In this document: in pieces, positions 13,240-27,200 of the stretch
How the letters are laid out: every line of letters begins with the position of its first letter
Numbering within the stretch: the first letter of the stretch is position 1
DNA from: Eopsaltria australis
Lineage: Eukaryota > Chordata > Aves > Passeriformes > Petroicidae
Reading direction: 5' to 3'
NCBI GenBank assembly: GCA_034509425.1
Contig: JAVTVJ010000068.1
Location: forward strand, 1,798,001 to 1,862,000
DNA: 64,000 nucleotides
Program-made: the position numbers and the translations under genes
Notes under the pieces: model-generated
Databases searched by the model: none
The model's input: the letters and a program-made list of their open reading frames with translations, nothing else
Told to the model about the DNA's origin: nothing

Positions 13240-15535
13240 CACACTGGCATCTTCTCTGCCCCTCTGCCTGCTTTTTCCCTGCCCATGAATCTGCTTGAAT
13301 AAGCTGGTGTGGAGCAGCAGGTTCCATTTAACATCCCAGCTGCACACTGACATTATCACTGGTGTCAGTTTGTAAGCACATCTACAGTAATTGTTGCTGA
13401 GACAGCAGGTTTTGCTGAGAGATTCAGCAAGCCCCGTGATTTCTCTCCACACGAGAGCTTCGGAAGCAATGCTTACAGTCCTTGCAGTTTTTTGATTCCG
13501 TGTAGAATCCAAAATGTACCTCTGGGATTTTTCCACTATGTGTTCTTCAGAGTGGAGATTTCTCCTATTAATATAACTGTTTAGAAAGGAAATTAAAGCA
13601 AACTAGAAAATTAAAGCAAGCTAGAACAGATTTCACTAACAGACAGTCATTGCTTCTTTTTTTTTTATTGCTGGCAAAATGTAAAGCAAAATGAAACACA
13701 TAAAACGTAACTCACCATTTTCCACAACCAATTACACTTTATCAAGGAGAAGCTAAATCCTACTGTGAAAATAGGAGTAGCCTTACACTTCTACAGCTAT
13801 GGACACAGTTGTTTATGAAACAATAAAGTGAAAAGGAGCAAGATAGTGTTAATGTAAGGTATAAAGTTTGAACACAAGTATTAACATTAGATTGACTGTC
13901 CTCCCTTTGTATGAAATCTATGTTCAATTCATCTTTGATGGAGCAGTAACAAGTTGCATGCTCTTTACGGATGTAATGAACAGGTCATATGGTTAACACA
14001 AAAAATACTGTAATACTTGTGTTGTGAAGGATACTATAGCATCCAAAGGCAGGTGTTCTGTGGAAATCTGTGGGGCTCTTTGCAGGATGAAATTCTACTG
14101 AAGATGACAGAGTGAGTCCTGGGATTCAAATTCAAAAGCTAGATATGGGAGGGTATTTAACACTAGGCTGCAGTATGTATAACATTACAGGCTGCTTGCA
14201 AATATGATTGATTTCAGATACAAAGCTTAAGCTGTACATTGGGAGATTAGTATTTTGGCTAGCTGGCCATTACTGTAATTTCTGATAAGAACTTGGCTTA
14301 ATTAACCTAGGAGATTTCTAGTGTATCTACATCCACAGGAATGGTTAGAAAAGTTTTAAAGGGCACCGCAAGAATGAAAATTATACATAAATAGTAGACC
14401 AGATTTAAAACATGTAGTATCCTTTATTATATTTTTTGGTTGGGTCAGGTTTTTTAGGGTGGGGTTTATTAGTGGGTTTTGGGTTTGTGTTTGACCAGTT
14501 GAGTGAGGAGGTTCACAGATATTAAATTTATTTGTCATCAAACAGAATTGCTCATATGCTTCATGTTCCTGCCAAGCCTGGAGAAAAATACATCCACCCA
14601 GCCTTGAGGAATTTTGTCATATGGATACAGACATCACAGCCTTTATTTGGCAGTTAATTTGTTAGGGTCAAATTTATAATGAGTCAATATATCAAGTACT
14701 TTTGCATAGAGAAATAGTGCTCTGTGCACACAGTCCTTGGAAAACTCTTCCGTGCTGGATCAGAAATAAGAAGGATGAGTTTGCAGGGAGCAAACTCCTG
14801 AGCCATGCAGTCAAACTTTGTCTGCAGTGCAGTGACATTATGGCTGTGGACTTAAGATGTGCTTTTGTGGCTGTAGATAGGACCATTAATCCTGTTAGCT
14901 TAAAAATGGGAAGCTCTGCAACCTCTCTGAGTTGTGTCTGCACCTGACAGATTTGTTTACAGGTGTTTACAAGCAAAACGTCACCTAGAGTGCAGAAGCA
15001 GCTGCTTTAATCAGGTAGAGACAGATGACTGTTTTAATGACTAGGGCAACAGAAACTCAGGGATGCTCGTAGAAACTTTTATTTTATTCTTCATTGTTTT
15101 ATTCCACATCCAGAGAAGTTTTTTAAAAGTGTCAGTAAGAGAATGAAGCTAGTTTACCCTGGGTGTTTTGATGGAAATGAATGTTTTCTTAAACACAATC
15201 TCTGAAATTACTTTCTACAAGACATCTCTGACTAAGCATTTTGGGAAAGTTCATTTAACCTTTTCAAATAAATATTAGATATAATTTTGGCAAACTATAA
15301 TAACACCTCTAACTAAAACTGCTATTTGTCTCATTTAAAAAACCCAACAAAACAAAACCAGGAATGAGAATCTTTCCTGAATAATTTACAAATCTTTAAA
15401 CTGCTATTATCATGTAAAATGTAAACACTGCTAATGTCTATGATGAAACCCCAAATCTACCCAAAACTCTGTGGTTTCTTTTCAAAACTATGCACCTTAT
15501 CAATTTATAAATAAATAAATACAGAACAAGGAATA

Positions 15536-15812
15536 ATCATAGAATTATGGAAAGGTTTGGGCTGGAAGATTCCTTAAAAAGTAATTTAGCCCAATTCCCA
15601 TGCAATAAACAGGAACATCTTCAAATAGAAGAGACTGCTCACAGCCCTGTCCAACCTGACCTTGAATGTTCCCAGGGTTGGGGCATCCACCATCTCTCTG
15701 GGCAGCTTGTGGCACTGTTTTACCTCATTGTAAAAAATTTCCTCCTTACATCTAGTCTAAACCTGTCTTCTTTTGGTATGAAAAAAAAAACCCTTGTCCT
15801 GCAAAAATAACC
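15536..15812 (-). mobile_element. CR1 LINE 3' end, minus orientation
   Basis: It opens on the plus strand with AATCATAGAATTATGGAAAGG, the reverse complement of the CR1 tail. It continues through the '...ggttggggcatccaccatctctctgggcagc' block into the reverse complement of the C-terminal ORF2 codons, ending near CCTTGTCCTGC. The copy is 5' truncated and frame-broken. A 10-nt A run at about 15781-15790 interrupts it. Confidence 0.9.
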
Positions 15813-17671
15813 CCCAAACTTCTATTACTAGTATTATACATAAAAATATCTTTTTCAGCATTTTTGTGTTCAGAATTCATGCCTTTTTAATTCGAATCTA
15901 AAATTTGCATAAGCAATGGTTACTTCTATGTATTTGTCACCTCTCATTCATATTGACTGATTGTTAGGAAAGATTAATGGTTGTTTAGAATGGATGTCAT
16001 TAATGACTACATCTTAATTTATGACCACAAAACTGAAGGCAAAAATCTGAAACAGACCCTATGCAAATGGACTTCAAATGTGCATATGGCATGCACATAC
16101 ATGCATATGGTAAAAACTAGGTAGCCTAATTTTACTTCTGTTAAAGTTGCCTACTGCACATATGTTGGTGGCTCAGTATACAATAGAAATGATACAGTAG
16201 ATCCTTAAATATTAATGAAAAATAGCTGTTATCAAAAAGTGCAGCAGTATGTCCCACTGGCTCCACAGGCACAGAGGTATTAGACCTAAAATGGGCTGGT
16301 GAAAACCAGAACAATCTCTCTACCTGCCCCCACCTCTAACTACTAAAATACCTATTTGTAATATGTCTTTTTATATTTTAAATTTCCCTAAGCTAAACAG
16401 GCAATTTCACTTCATATTAATTGGCAATAAAATTTGACATTTTCCTTCTGAAGTGTGAAATAATAAAAAGCATTTTAGAAGACAAATAGAGTTTCCTAGT
16501 GGTTCAGAACTCACATCTCTTTCAGTGCACATATTTCCAGCTCGTGCCTGTGAACCTTACAATAGTCTTAAACACCTTACTCAGACCTCTGCTAGTTTTC
16601 CATCTGTAAAGGCTTTAGATGTTGACCCACTCTGTGTGACTCCAAATCCTCTAGATTACCTCTATATCACCTCTATATCATTCCTTTTCCAGTGGATTTT
16701 TCTTGCTAATGTAGTTCAGCTAGTTGGTTCAGCAGAATTCCTTATGACAGATTCAGGTTTTTTACACGAAAAAGAACTCACTTTTCAGTACAGGATACCT
16801 GAGAGACAGAAATGTCTTTGGGAAAAGAGACAAAGGAAAAAAACCAGCATTCAATATCTTAGCAGCAACACTGCAGGAGGAAACTTATGTTTGTAAGTTT
16901 ATACTTAATACTCAGTGGATCTTAATCAAATGTTGTAGATACGATGTGCTTGGCTTCTGGGCTTGTAATGAAAAGAGCTTTGTGCAGACAGAATTTAGAT
17001 TAAAATCGCCTTCTTTTTTCCCTGATAATATTCAAAGTTGTCATTTCTGCAGAAAGGAAGCCTAAACTTAAGTTTGTAATAGAAACAGAAAAATATTGTA
17101 TTTGATAAACAAAGACTGTGATCTATTGAAATGTAACTTCAGTAAAACGGAGCATTTTCTTCACTTGTCACACACGATGAAAGGTATGCTTTCCCTTGAA
17201 TGCCCCTATTCTCTCACCCTCCTAGCCCTGGAGGCTCTGTTCTCCACTATCTGCAAATATGGAATGATGAGTGGAAGGTCAAAACTCGCATCATTGGGAA
17301 TATAAAGAAAGCATCTTTTATGTGCAGGTTAACATTCAAACTGCCTGCATTGTTTTTTGGCATTTTAAAATGGGAACCTCATGGTATCCTGAGAGTTTCT
17401 TTAACAAATTTTTCTGGCACAGAGACCCTTCTAAGCTTGAAGGCTTTTTCTTTTCTTGACTCCCAGGGTACAAGACACTCGCAACGTTACACCAGGCTGC
17501 AATAACATGATGTCACCAGCTCTTATTAAAGAACAAATTTTATGCTGCTGGAGGAACAGATAAGGGCAATTCCTGAGAAAAAAAGTGCCAGCTCTTTCCA
17601 GACTTCCTCTCCATAGCAGCTCCATCATATATCTTGGGGTACACCATTCCATTCCTCAGATGTATCTGTGA
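15813..17671. other. non-genic stretch, nothing firmly recognised
   Basis: The 123-codon open frame at 16525-16896 and several short overlapping frames at 17096-17505 precede the Env-like frame. They might be decayed parts of the same element, but I see no family motif in them. Confidence 0.4.
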
Positions 17672-18286
17672 AGTTCTAGACCTTGGAATGTTTGCAGGCA
17701 TTCCATTCATTTTCCCGTTGAGAAAACAAATGGCCATGTAGCAGTTCTGCAAGTATGGAAATGCATCCCTTTACTGTGGGACAAACCAACCTGGCACCAA
17801 GTTCTGCCTCATGATGATCTTCAGGGAGTAAATATAACAAGTGCTAAAAACATGCTGCTTCCTGGAAATTGCTTTTTTTCCCAGAAATTGCAAGATGGAA
17901 GAAGGAGGCAAATCAAATTTTATTGGAATTTTGGAATTTTGATGCCTCGATTATCTTATTTACTTACATATTTAAGAGGATCAAATTATAACACCTGTAT
18001 TAACCCGATCTCTAAAAATAGCTATACTAACTGTACCCATAATTTTCCTTTACTGCTGTTACTGTTCACCTGTAAACATATCTACTCTTTTGGTTGCTGT
18101 TGGAACATAAAGAATATAATTTGTTCTACAGCTAAAAACCCTCTTAAATCTTTTAGCTTAAATGTATCCAGTGGTTTATTTGCTTTTGTACCACAGTTAT
18201 CTGTTTGCTTAAATATCACTCCTCCAGTGTTTACACTCGGTTTAAAAACAGCAGTTATATCTCATTTAGGACCCTTTCTAGGCTAG
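17672..18286 (+). pseudogene. open frame with Env-like features (possible ERV remnant)
   Basis: The frame is open for 204 codons, from just after a TGA at 17669-17671 to a TAG at 18284-18286. The first ATG is at 17852, residue 61 of the open stretch. It has four N-X-S/T sequons (about residues 54, 120, 164, 181), around ten cysteines, several tryptophans in the first third and a leucine-rich run near residue 127. That composition resembles a retroviral surface glycoprotein. No cleavage site, fusion peptide, transmembrane subunit or polypurine tract is recognisable, and an old CR1 follows within 140 bp. If viral, it is an isolated fragment without gag, pol or LTRs. It could instead be a host exon or a chance open frame; its length is notable for this AT-rich window. 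Confidence 0.3.
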
Positions 18287-18420
18287 ATAAACCATTACAT
18301 TTTAATCTCCTCACAAGACAAAATCTTCTTCTCCACAGAATGTTGTAACTATTTACCTACTGGTTTTTCCATCAAAGATCATTTTTTTTTGTTTTCAAAT
18401 GCCTCCTAAATATATCTTTT

Positions 18421-18835
18421 CACAGAATCATAGAACAGCCCAAGTGTGAAGGGATCTCAAAAGTTCACTTTTTCTCACCTTTCATGGGAACAGATGAAAG
18501 ATGAAGTCATCTAACACAGTGTCCAGTTACATCTTGAAAGCTTCTAGTGGGTAGGGACACCACCATGTCCCTGAGTAGGTTGTTCAAGGGAATGATCATT
18601 CTTGCTGTAAAAGAATTTCCTTTCTTATATCTAAGTGAATATATTCCTCTTCCAGCGGAAATTTTGCCATTTTTCTCCTCCATGTGGGTCCTTGGGAAGA
18701 GAGTCTCCATTCTCTTTGCAGCCATTTTTAAGTACTGGAAAACTGTGATGTGGTCTCTCCTGTGATGATTCTTATCTTCTCCAGGGAAAAAAGATCTAAT
18801 TCCTTTAGCTGATAGATTCAATTTACAAAATGACA
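18421..18835 (-). mobile_element. CR1 LINE 3' end, older copy, minus orientation
   Basis: It begins on the plus strand with CAGAATCATAGAACAGCCC, the reversed CR1 tail. It follows the standard reversed layout: the 'gtccagttacatcttgaaag' and 'gggacaccaccatgtccctgagtaggttgttcaa' blocks, then ORF2 C-terminal codons up to about 18830. It is more diverged than the other copies in the window. Confidence 0.85.
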
Positions 18836-21800
18836 ATTAGAATGTGTTCAGCTACCTATTTTTCTGCCTTCATGGCTAGCAAAACCCATTTATTGCTTTA
18901 TTATTTCTTTCATTCTTTAGAGGAGGTTTTGCATCACAGTTCCTGACTGCAAAGAGAGACTATACAAAATGCAAAAACAGAAGAAAAGTTTAAAGAAAAT
19001 CTATACTTCTTATTTGTAACACTGAAAAGTTCTGAAAGATTCCTGAAATAGACCCTGAACCTAAACTATAAAGGCTTACAGACCTATGAAGAATGTTCTC
19101 AGTTTTCCCCAAGAGGTTGCAAGAAATCAGTTTTTTGACTATAGGAAGCATATGCCTCACATGCATGCATTGAGAAATAAGAAATGTTCAGATTGAGCTG
19201 CTTCTTAATGCTATTTCCCTTGATCATAATAAATACCACATTTTTTTTTCCATCTGAGCTTTCTACATTAAACTCAACCCATAGACCTTATCTGAGCTTG
19301 CAGAGATGTACCTACTGCTCTGACAGTTGCTCTCAACATCTGGATTTTGGCCAGTACACAATTTCAATGAATTTATTTATATTTTCAATAATATATGGTC
19401 CAATATTTGCCAGCTTCGCTTTGGTTATAAAGACACCATTACGGGATTTGGAGGACATACTCTCTAATATTAAATAGAAATAAAGAAACATTAATGTAAC
19501 ATTGAGTCTGAGTAATGAAGCATACACAAGTCAGGAGATGCAAAATATGATGATATGCAGTGCTAACTCAATTTAAAATGCCTATCCTGTAATTTTATGT
19601 CATGCATTATTCAAATTCATACTTAAAGGTGAAAACAATGTAAACCACAATTGTTCAAAGAGGTTATGGAGAGAGAGCAATTTTGCTTCACAGTCTAGAT
19701 GACATCTAAAAAGGCTGTGCTCAAATCCAAAAGGTAAAATTCAGACTAGGGAATGGATTTTAGAATCACTATAGATATTATAGTTTATGACACTAAGATG
19801 TCTGGATCATTCCTAGGAGATTTCTGTCCTAGCTGTCAGAGAGATTATACTATGCAAAATTTGAAAACAAAGAAGGTGTGGTATTTTAGATAACATGAGA
19901 TTTCTCAGATATCTTTGAGTCTAATATGCAAAGTGAAATGTAGCCTTTAACATTCTAATATCACCTTCTTTTATGCCTTAGAAGTAATTATTCAAGAATA
20001 TTATCTTGTCAAGAAATAAGGTGATTTTCCTAAAGCCAAAACTTGGAACATTACCATGTCAAAAATCAAACCAAAATTGTCTCTGCTTAGAAACATCAAA
20101 TATCTAAATCTTGTTTAACAGATGTATGGTTTCAGTTGCCTATATATAGGCAATTACTAGCAGTTTAGATACTCTGGGATGTTTTCCTTCTGTCTCAGCT
20201 GATTCTTTATAGCAGCATTAGTCTTTCTGTGTCAGGTTTCATCTGTCAGTCCTTTGACATGTCTCTGATATCCTGGAGCATCTGAAGAGATTTCTTGACA
20301 CTTGTACAGGATGAATCCTTCTCTGGTTGTTAAACTTAGGAAAATTCCTAAAGTCAGTCTTAGTTCTTTCAAACATTCGTATTTTAGCTTAAATCTTAGG
20401 ATGAGGTCCATATTCAATTTAGAAGTTTTCTGGTGTGTATCTTAGACCCTCAATTTCTCAGCCTGTAAAGAAGACAAGATGATTGAAAGGAGCTCGAACA
20501 TTTCCATACCACATTATTTCTCACACAGCAGCATGCATACAAAAAGCACAGATTGCTTTCTAGAACCTTTTGAGTCTGTGAAGATGATAAAGCTAATGCA
20601 ACCTTAGCCACTTCTCAGGCTAATTTAAGGCTTAATTTTATATCCTTAATTTCTTTTTATGTCCCCTTTCCATGTGCAAAACCAGTAACAGGACTCTGGA
20701 GCTGAAAGGATGTGGAGAAAGGCCATGGTAAAGCTAAACTCCCTGCCCTCACAAATGTTTTCAGCCTGATTGATTCCAGGGAAATTACTTCACTGATTTG
20801 AACTGATATTCTGGAATGACACTGGTGTATGTGAGACTGGCATGTAATCCAGTATTTACTGTTTGTACACATACTGCAGCAAATCAGAGGTGATGTTACT
20901 GCCCTGTACAAAGGCACCACAGAATATTAAACTGAATATTAAGAACAGTCCTCTAGCTTCATGATCTGAAGAATATTCAGATAACAGCAAACAATTTATT
21001 TTTTTTAAAATCAAACTGCTAGTGCTTGTCTTTACAGTTGTCATACACCCTTCTCATTCAAGGAAACATAATTTCCTCCTGTAAGGCAGCAGAATTTCTG
21101 CCTCAGGCTGAGCATGAATCAACAACAAATGTTATAGCCCATACTATAATTTTATAAACTATCATGTTTTGGAAAACTGAGTTTAAGCTATAATCTATGA
21201 TGAAGTTACTATTCCTTCAAGGAAAAACACAATAATGAGCAACATCAGGAACCTTTGGGGGATTTCAGTATTCCTGGACTTCTAAAGTAATAAAGGTGTT
21301 GAAGAAACATCCACTGGAGAAATGAACCAAATAAATATAATTTTTCTCCCACAAAAGCCATTTAATTAGGTGGGCTTAGGAAAGTCTGGAATGATACTCA
21401 ACATTCTAATTCATATAACACAGGTTTAAATATATCACTGAAACAATTCACTATAATTGTTCAGCTATGCTAGAAATATATTACTGTACTTTACAGAACT
21501 CTTTTTACATCCATTGTCATTTATAACAATATTTTATCACAAGGGCAATCCTTAGGCACTTGTGTGTCATTAACAGTTTGGTAAGAGAAAAAGTAAAGCT
21601 ATTTCAGTCTAGCCTAAAGAGAGGAATATCATAACTGCATTAAGACAATAAGATGTATTTATCAAAGACTGCATTTCTATTATAGGGATCTACTCATTGC
21701 CCGTTTCTCACTGTCAGACTTGACGCACACTTGCATTACCATCGTTATTATCTATTCTCTTTCATGGAAATCAAATGAAAATATTACATATTAATTATAT

Positions 21801-22068
21801 TCAGCTGAAACACCTCAAAAATATTGCAGTTTTGATTGAAACAAATCAGTGTTGAAACATGTTGCAGCTGAAAAAAACATTTCTCTAAGACATTGATAAT
21901 ATTTAGTTAATGGTTCAAGTTTTCTTAAAACTTCACTCAGAAGGATTTGATAGTGGACTCTTGTCACTCATTCCATGTTTGTTGACATGAGTACTGAACT
22001 GAGGTACATCTATGTTTAAAGCTCTTATTTGTTGAATTAGGGACACCTAACCTCAAATATACCTTGAA

Positions 22069-22114
22069 ATATCAATTATTATCAATATCAATTAATATCA
22101 ATTAATATCAATTT
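22069..22114 (+). repeat. ATATCAATTA minisatellite
   Basis: About four imperfect copies of a 10-bp unit ATATCAATTA. Confidence 0.85.
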
Positions 22115-24230
22115 TGATGGAGATGTGCCAAGGCCCAAGCTGGTAGCTCCATTGAATAAAACCAAAATTTTTGTAATTACAGAAGTCACGTTCTGAAAGC
22201 TTTCTCCTATGAAGACATGTAAATTTATCTTTGAAATTACTCATTTAGACATTATTCCTTTCTTAAAAAGGGGAAGGAAAAGCTCAAAACAAGGGCCTGG
22301 CAACAGCAACAAATATTTTTAATTTTCATTCCAATACAAAATCACATTCTTATATCTTGATGAGTGACATGGAATCCAGTACTTGTCCTCTGGCCTTCTG
22401 TAGTAACAATCACAACAAGTTAATAAAACAAATTAGAAACATAAAAATTTCTTAGGCTGCAAGTCATATTCGTTAGCCTTATCTCACAAAGACAAGAGGT
22501 TATTCTGTTCAGTGATTTTTACAGAACTGTGTGATTTTTAGATCAATGAACATTTCTTACTCTCTGGAGCAGCTCTGCAGGATCTTTAACTTTATGGTGG
22601 AACTGCAACTTGAAGCCAATGTCTGACATTGCTATCATTGTTCACTGTATTTTGATGATTTGTATTCCTTGATTTCTGTGAGGTAGCAATGGGGAAAATA
22701 TGCTAAGAATTCTCAGAGAGATGGCCAGCTTCAAAGCTCTTTAGAGATTACCTCTGCTCTCTGATATGCAGCCCCATGCCCCAAGATACGAGCAAATAGA
22801 TAAGTGATACATCCAGCATAGCAGCCTTTCCATCTACTCCAAGATCTCAGAACAAGCCAAGTAAAATCAATAAAAAAACTGCATTATCAGTTAACTTTCT
22901 TTGGGTATTAGGTGTTGACTTTGAGGAGTGCATAACATTTCACTACCTGTAATAGTGGTTAATAATTGATAACTGCTAATTTTTCCTGACCACCACACAA
23001 TGTATTCCCTATCATTGAAGAACACTGTAGTTCAAGTCTCTCTTCAACAGAAACAAATAGATCTTCTGATTTCAAGAAAATGAATAATTAATACCCAACC
23101 AAGATTAAAAAGCTGCATAAAAGACACTTTATTTTATGTGATTTGTTTAATTAATTCATCTTGTTTTCGGGACAATAACATTGGTCATAAAGGATTAATT
23201 TGATATTAATGCAGACATTATATGTACTTCTATCATAACTCCTCTGTAATTCAGTGTTAGCTAAATGTACCATTAATAGAAAGTGTTACTCATAAAAAAG
23301 ATTGGGCTAGTGAATTTGTGTTTACTTTATATTCTTCTTTTCCCATCATAGAATCTTTTTACCAGAGAATGAAAGATTTAAAATTGTTGAAGAAGCATAA
23401 AATGCATCAATTTACAAATTTAACATTCCTTAAATTGGTCAGATTTTGAGCTTTCATAATCTAAATCTTGGGAGAATTAGCTAAAAAAAGGTCCTATTCA
23501 GAACAATCAAATCAGTAAAATATGTGCATTAAGTTGCTGAAATACATGATCAGCAGTGAGTTTTTTACCCTAAGTGTGTTCTCTAGCCAGTTTCTTTTCT
23601 GATTTCATAAGCATATACTTTTGTTTCCTTTCTCTAAAAGCATTAAGAAAAATCATACATTTACTAAGAATAGATGTTTGGAATTGTCAACACAATACTT
23701 AACAGCTGAGTCAAATTACCATTATGTATGGATTACAACAGCAATAATCTTTTCAATCAGTCAAGGCCAAAACCTGGTGTGATATATCTCAGCATCTCTC
23801 CATTGCTTTTAGTGGTACTCTACTAATTTATAAGTCACTTCTCTGGTGGTTTTAGTGTTTCAAGTGCTAAAAACTCGTGTAAGTTGAACACTAATTTATA
23901 CCTGCATAAATTCATATCCTATTAGCATTTATAAAGGGAATATATTCAATCCTACAAGAATTAGGGGCATAATCTGCTGTAAGGAGCTGACTGTGCAAAT
24001 AGAGTATTTGAACAATATAATATTGAGTGTATGGTATCACATTCACCTGAATCACCCTTCAAGTGCATCTCTCTGCTCAGTGTGCAAGTCTGGTTCAACA
24101 AATGTTTGCATGAGGAAAACATTTTTATCAGTCCAATAGGGTAGGTCAACAGTCAGTGGAGCTTTGGATTGCAGATCACTTGTTCTTCTGGGGTTCAGTT
24201 CTTCTTTTTCCTTCTCCATGTCATTGTAAT

Positions 24231-24262
24231 TATTGTTGTTGTTATTATTATTATTTATTATT
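24231..24262 (+). repeat. TTG/TTA trinucleotide tract
   Basis: Imperfect TTG and TTA trinucleotides in tandem. Confidence 0.75.
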
Positions 24263-27200
24263 ATTGTTATTGTTTCTATTGCTATTATTAATAACTTTAT
24301 TTCAATCTTAAACTGCTCTTATCTCAATACACAGGTTCTACCTTTTCCCAATTATACTCCCCATTCCTTGTCACAGGTAGTGACAAAGCAAGAAAGGAGA
24401 AAAAAATCAGGTAAAGAGAGAAATTCAGCATTTGTTTGTGTTTCTATTTAATGAATTCCTCTCTGCTGATTCATGTGGTCATCTTGTGCAGAATGATTAT
24501 TTTACCACATGCTTTCCACGTGTACAAAAACATTGCCTGCGCAACAGCATGAAAGTAGAGACTGAATTTATTTGTGAACATCTGTGCGAACATAACACAA
24601 GCTTTGGATAGTGAGGTTTTCCGGGTAGGACAGTTGTATCTGCTAATCTACAAAACTGGCTGCTTTTGCCAAAGGCATAAACCTAAATTTGTAGATTCAA
24701 TTTTTTAATTGTTTGGAATGACTATTAATAAAATGAGAGAGATAAATTGTTTACCATAGTAACAGAATTGTGCTGTGCATGATGATGAAGTTGATGAAAT
24801 CATGCATCAGAAGAAAACAGGCAGTAAGATGAGAACTCCACTGTTTCTGTGTGGTATGTGCAAACTTCATATGTTGTTTATGTTTCTAGACCCACTCATT
24901 GAATTATTTGTCTCTGTCTTGTTGTGACAAGATAACAAGTTGTTGCTGGTACCTTAGGCCCGACTCTGTCAAGGGTAGTAGGTATCTAAAGAAAAATATA
25001 GGCAGAGATCAGGTAAGCTTTAGGGAGCAATCCACAAATCCTTTCTTTTTCTAAATCTAGCGCAGTAATCTGTATGGCTGTAGTGGCCTAAGTTTTCTCC
25101 AGTAAAGTTATTTAGATATTAAAAAGACAAACTGAGCTTTTAGCACCCCTGGCAGGCTTGCAAGGCCATGTGGGATGTACAGATTGAGTGCCAGTTTTGC
25201 ACTTGCATTTGCTGGGGGACACGTGCCTCTTGCCAATGGCAGTGCAACCCATCACAGCAAGAGCAGCTGCTGTGGCAGGAGGAGCAGGCTGGAAATGCTG
25301 TGGCAAATCCTGGTTTAAAGGTTGATTAGACAATGGGAGATCTGGATTTCGTGCCTACTGCACCTCAGAAGTTTAGCTATGCACCTTACAGACCCTGTTG
25401 CATGAGGCCTCCTTCTAGACTGCTCCTAACACTCTCTCACTACACAGAAGGGGCTGCGAGAGCCACAGGAAGGAAGAATTTCCTTCTCATTGAGCTAGAG
25501 AATGTTACTTCCACTTGCTTGTTCTGATTTGCCCGTACAGCTCTTGGTTTCCTTTTTTTTGCACACCTTGAGGACGGCCTTACCACTAGCCTACTGAAGT
25601 AATTTCACCAGATACTGAAGTAATTTATCTGAGAAATACCAGGCCCAAGTTGTGAGCATTTGGAGTGGGCCAAAGTCCCACAACAGATCTGAAATTTGGG
25701 TTCCCCTGGTAAAGAGCCAAAAAAAGCCCCCAACCTACCTATCCCCCCAAACTTTTTTGTATTGCTGCTCAAGCATGTAAGGTACGATTCAGCCCATCAA
25801 ACAGGGATAATAGATCTGAGATACTCTTGTCTGAACAATTTCTGTAGTCCTTGGGAAGAATTAGTATTTCAGGGTGTGGCTGATCTTGCCCTGAAGTGGG
25901 TGTGAACACAGGCTCTTGAGCCACACCACCTACTCTCTGTTTAGAGGAAGAATCTAGAGTCAAGAGCTCGACACAGGCATACATTAACATGAGGGGGTCC
26001 CTTCCTGTTCTAGTAATTATAAATTTAAATTGATTTGGAGCATTCTAGGGCTTTTATTTCGTGGTTTTGCTTTCCTTTATTTAGGGTATTTTTGTATATA
26101 TAAATCACTCTTGCTCCAAGCCCAGGAGAGGTTGGCTATCATTCTATCCAGTTATTACAAGAGCATTCAGACACTTGTGGCACAAAAGACAGAAACTTGG
26201 AAAAAATAAATGCACAGAACACATGAAGAATAACTGTTAGTTGTGGAGGAAGAGAGCTGGTAAATAACTGGTTAATGTGTGCACAATGTGCAGTTGAAAG
26301 CAGGCAAACACTAAGCACAGAGTACGCAGGATCAACACCATGGTTTAACCTGCCTCTGCTGCAACGTTTAGCCCGTGGTTGCTGGTGTCATGCAGGCAGT
26401 CAGTGAAACCTGTGCTTGCTCAGATCCTGCTGCAGGGACCTTATGAAGAACACCCCACAGCAGTTCTTGCTAAAGCACTGTGGAAGATAGTGCTGCTGAG
26501 GGAGAAATAAACCGCAGCTCAAACATCCTGCTTGTGGTAGGACTGCATTCTTCAGTCCCATACCAATCACAGTTTTTAATTGCTCACATCAATCATTGCT
26601 TTTCTGCTCGGGACCCTCTGATGCAAAACCAGTAGAGAGTGCGAACCGGGTTCAGTTTTGTCACTTTTCTCACCTAGCCTGTTGCATCGGTGTGAAAGCA
26701 GCCATTCTTTTTGTACTTCATGGATTGAAGACACGTGTGGGGATTTAAGTAGTCAATGACACCTTAAGGATGGGTAGCAACACACAGACTGCCTTGGTGT
26801 GAGGCTGCCCTTGCCTACCTCCACCTGGCTTGGAGGGAAATTGCCTCTGGGTTGGTGGCTAGAAGAGACTTACGTGAGGCAGTGTTTAGAGTTGGGAGAA
26901 CAACTGGTGGATGAGGTGGGTGTGTGGTCCATAAGGTTCTGTGAAAGGGACTGAGTGTAGGTAAGCTGTGGGCCATCATGTGGAATTAATGACTGGATGC
27001 AGCACAGGGTTTTATGTGGCTTTCTTTAGGATTAGCAGTAGGTTGGGTTTTGGGCCATTTATGAAGTTCTGTGAAGAGACTGCAGGGCACTGAAAGGAGT
27101 TCTTTCTGAATATACATTTTCCTAAATACTTTATTTCTGTCCTTAAGCTTAAGGCCATGCAAATTCTAGTGTGTTTGACACTGTGTTTGTCATAAGCACA

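Larger units (their letters stand above)
10631..15535. other. non-genic stretch with microsatellite and GC-richer patch
   Basis: Mostly AT-rich sequence without supportable genes. It contains a GC-richer patch at 12890-13110, a (CA)13 run at 13209-13234 and an 18-bp tandem pair at 13590-13625 (AAATTAAAGCAAACTAGA, second copy one mismatch). Confidence 0.5.

Noticed and set aside
8051..18286. LTR at 8.05 kb and Env-like frame at 17.7 kb as one provirus
   Set aside because: The LTR seems to have its own flanking duplication, two unrelated CR1 copies and ordinary single-copy DNA lie between, and no second LTR is seen.
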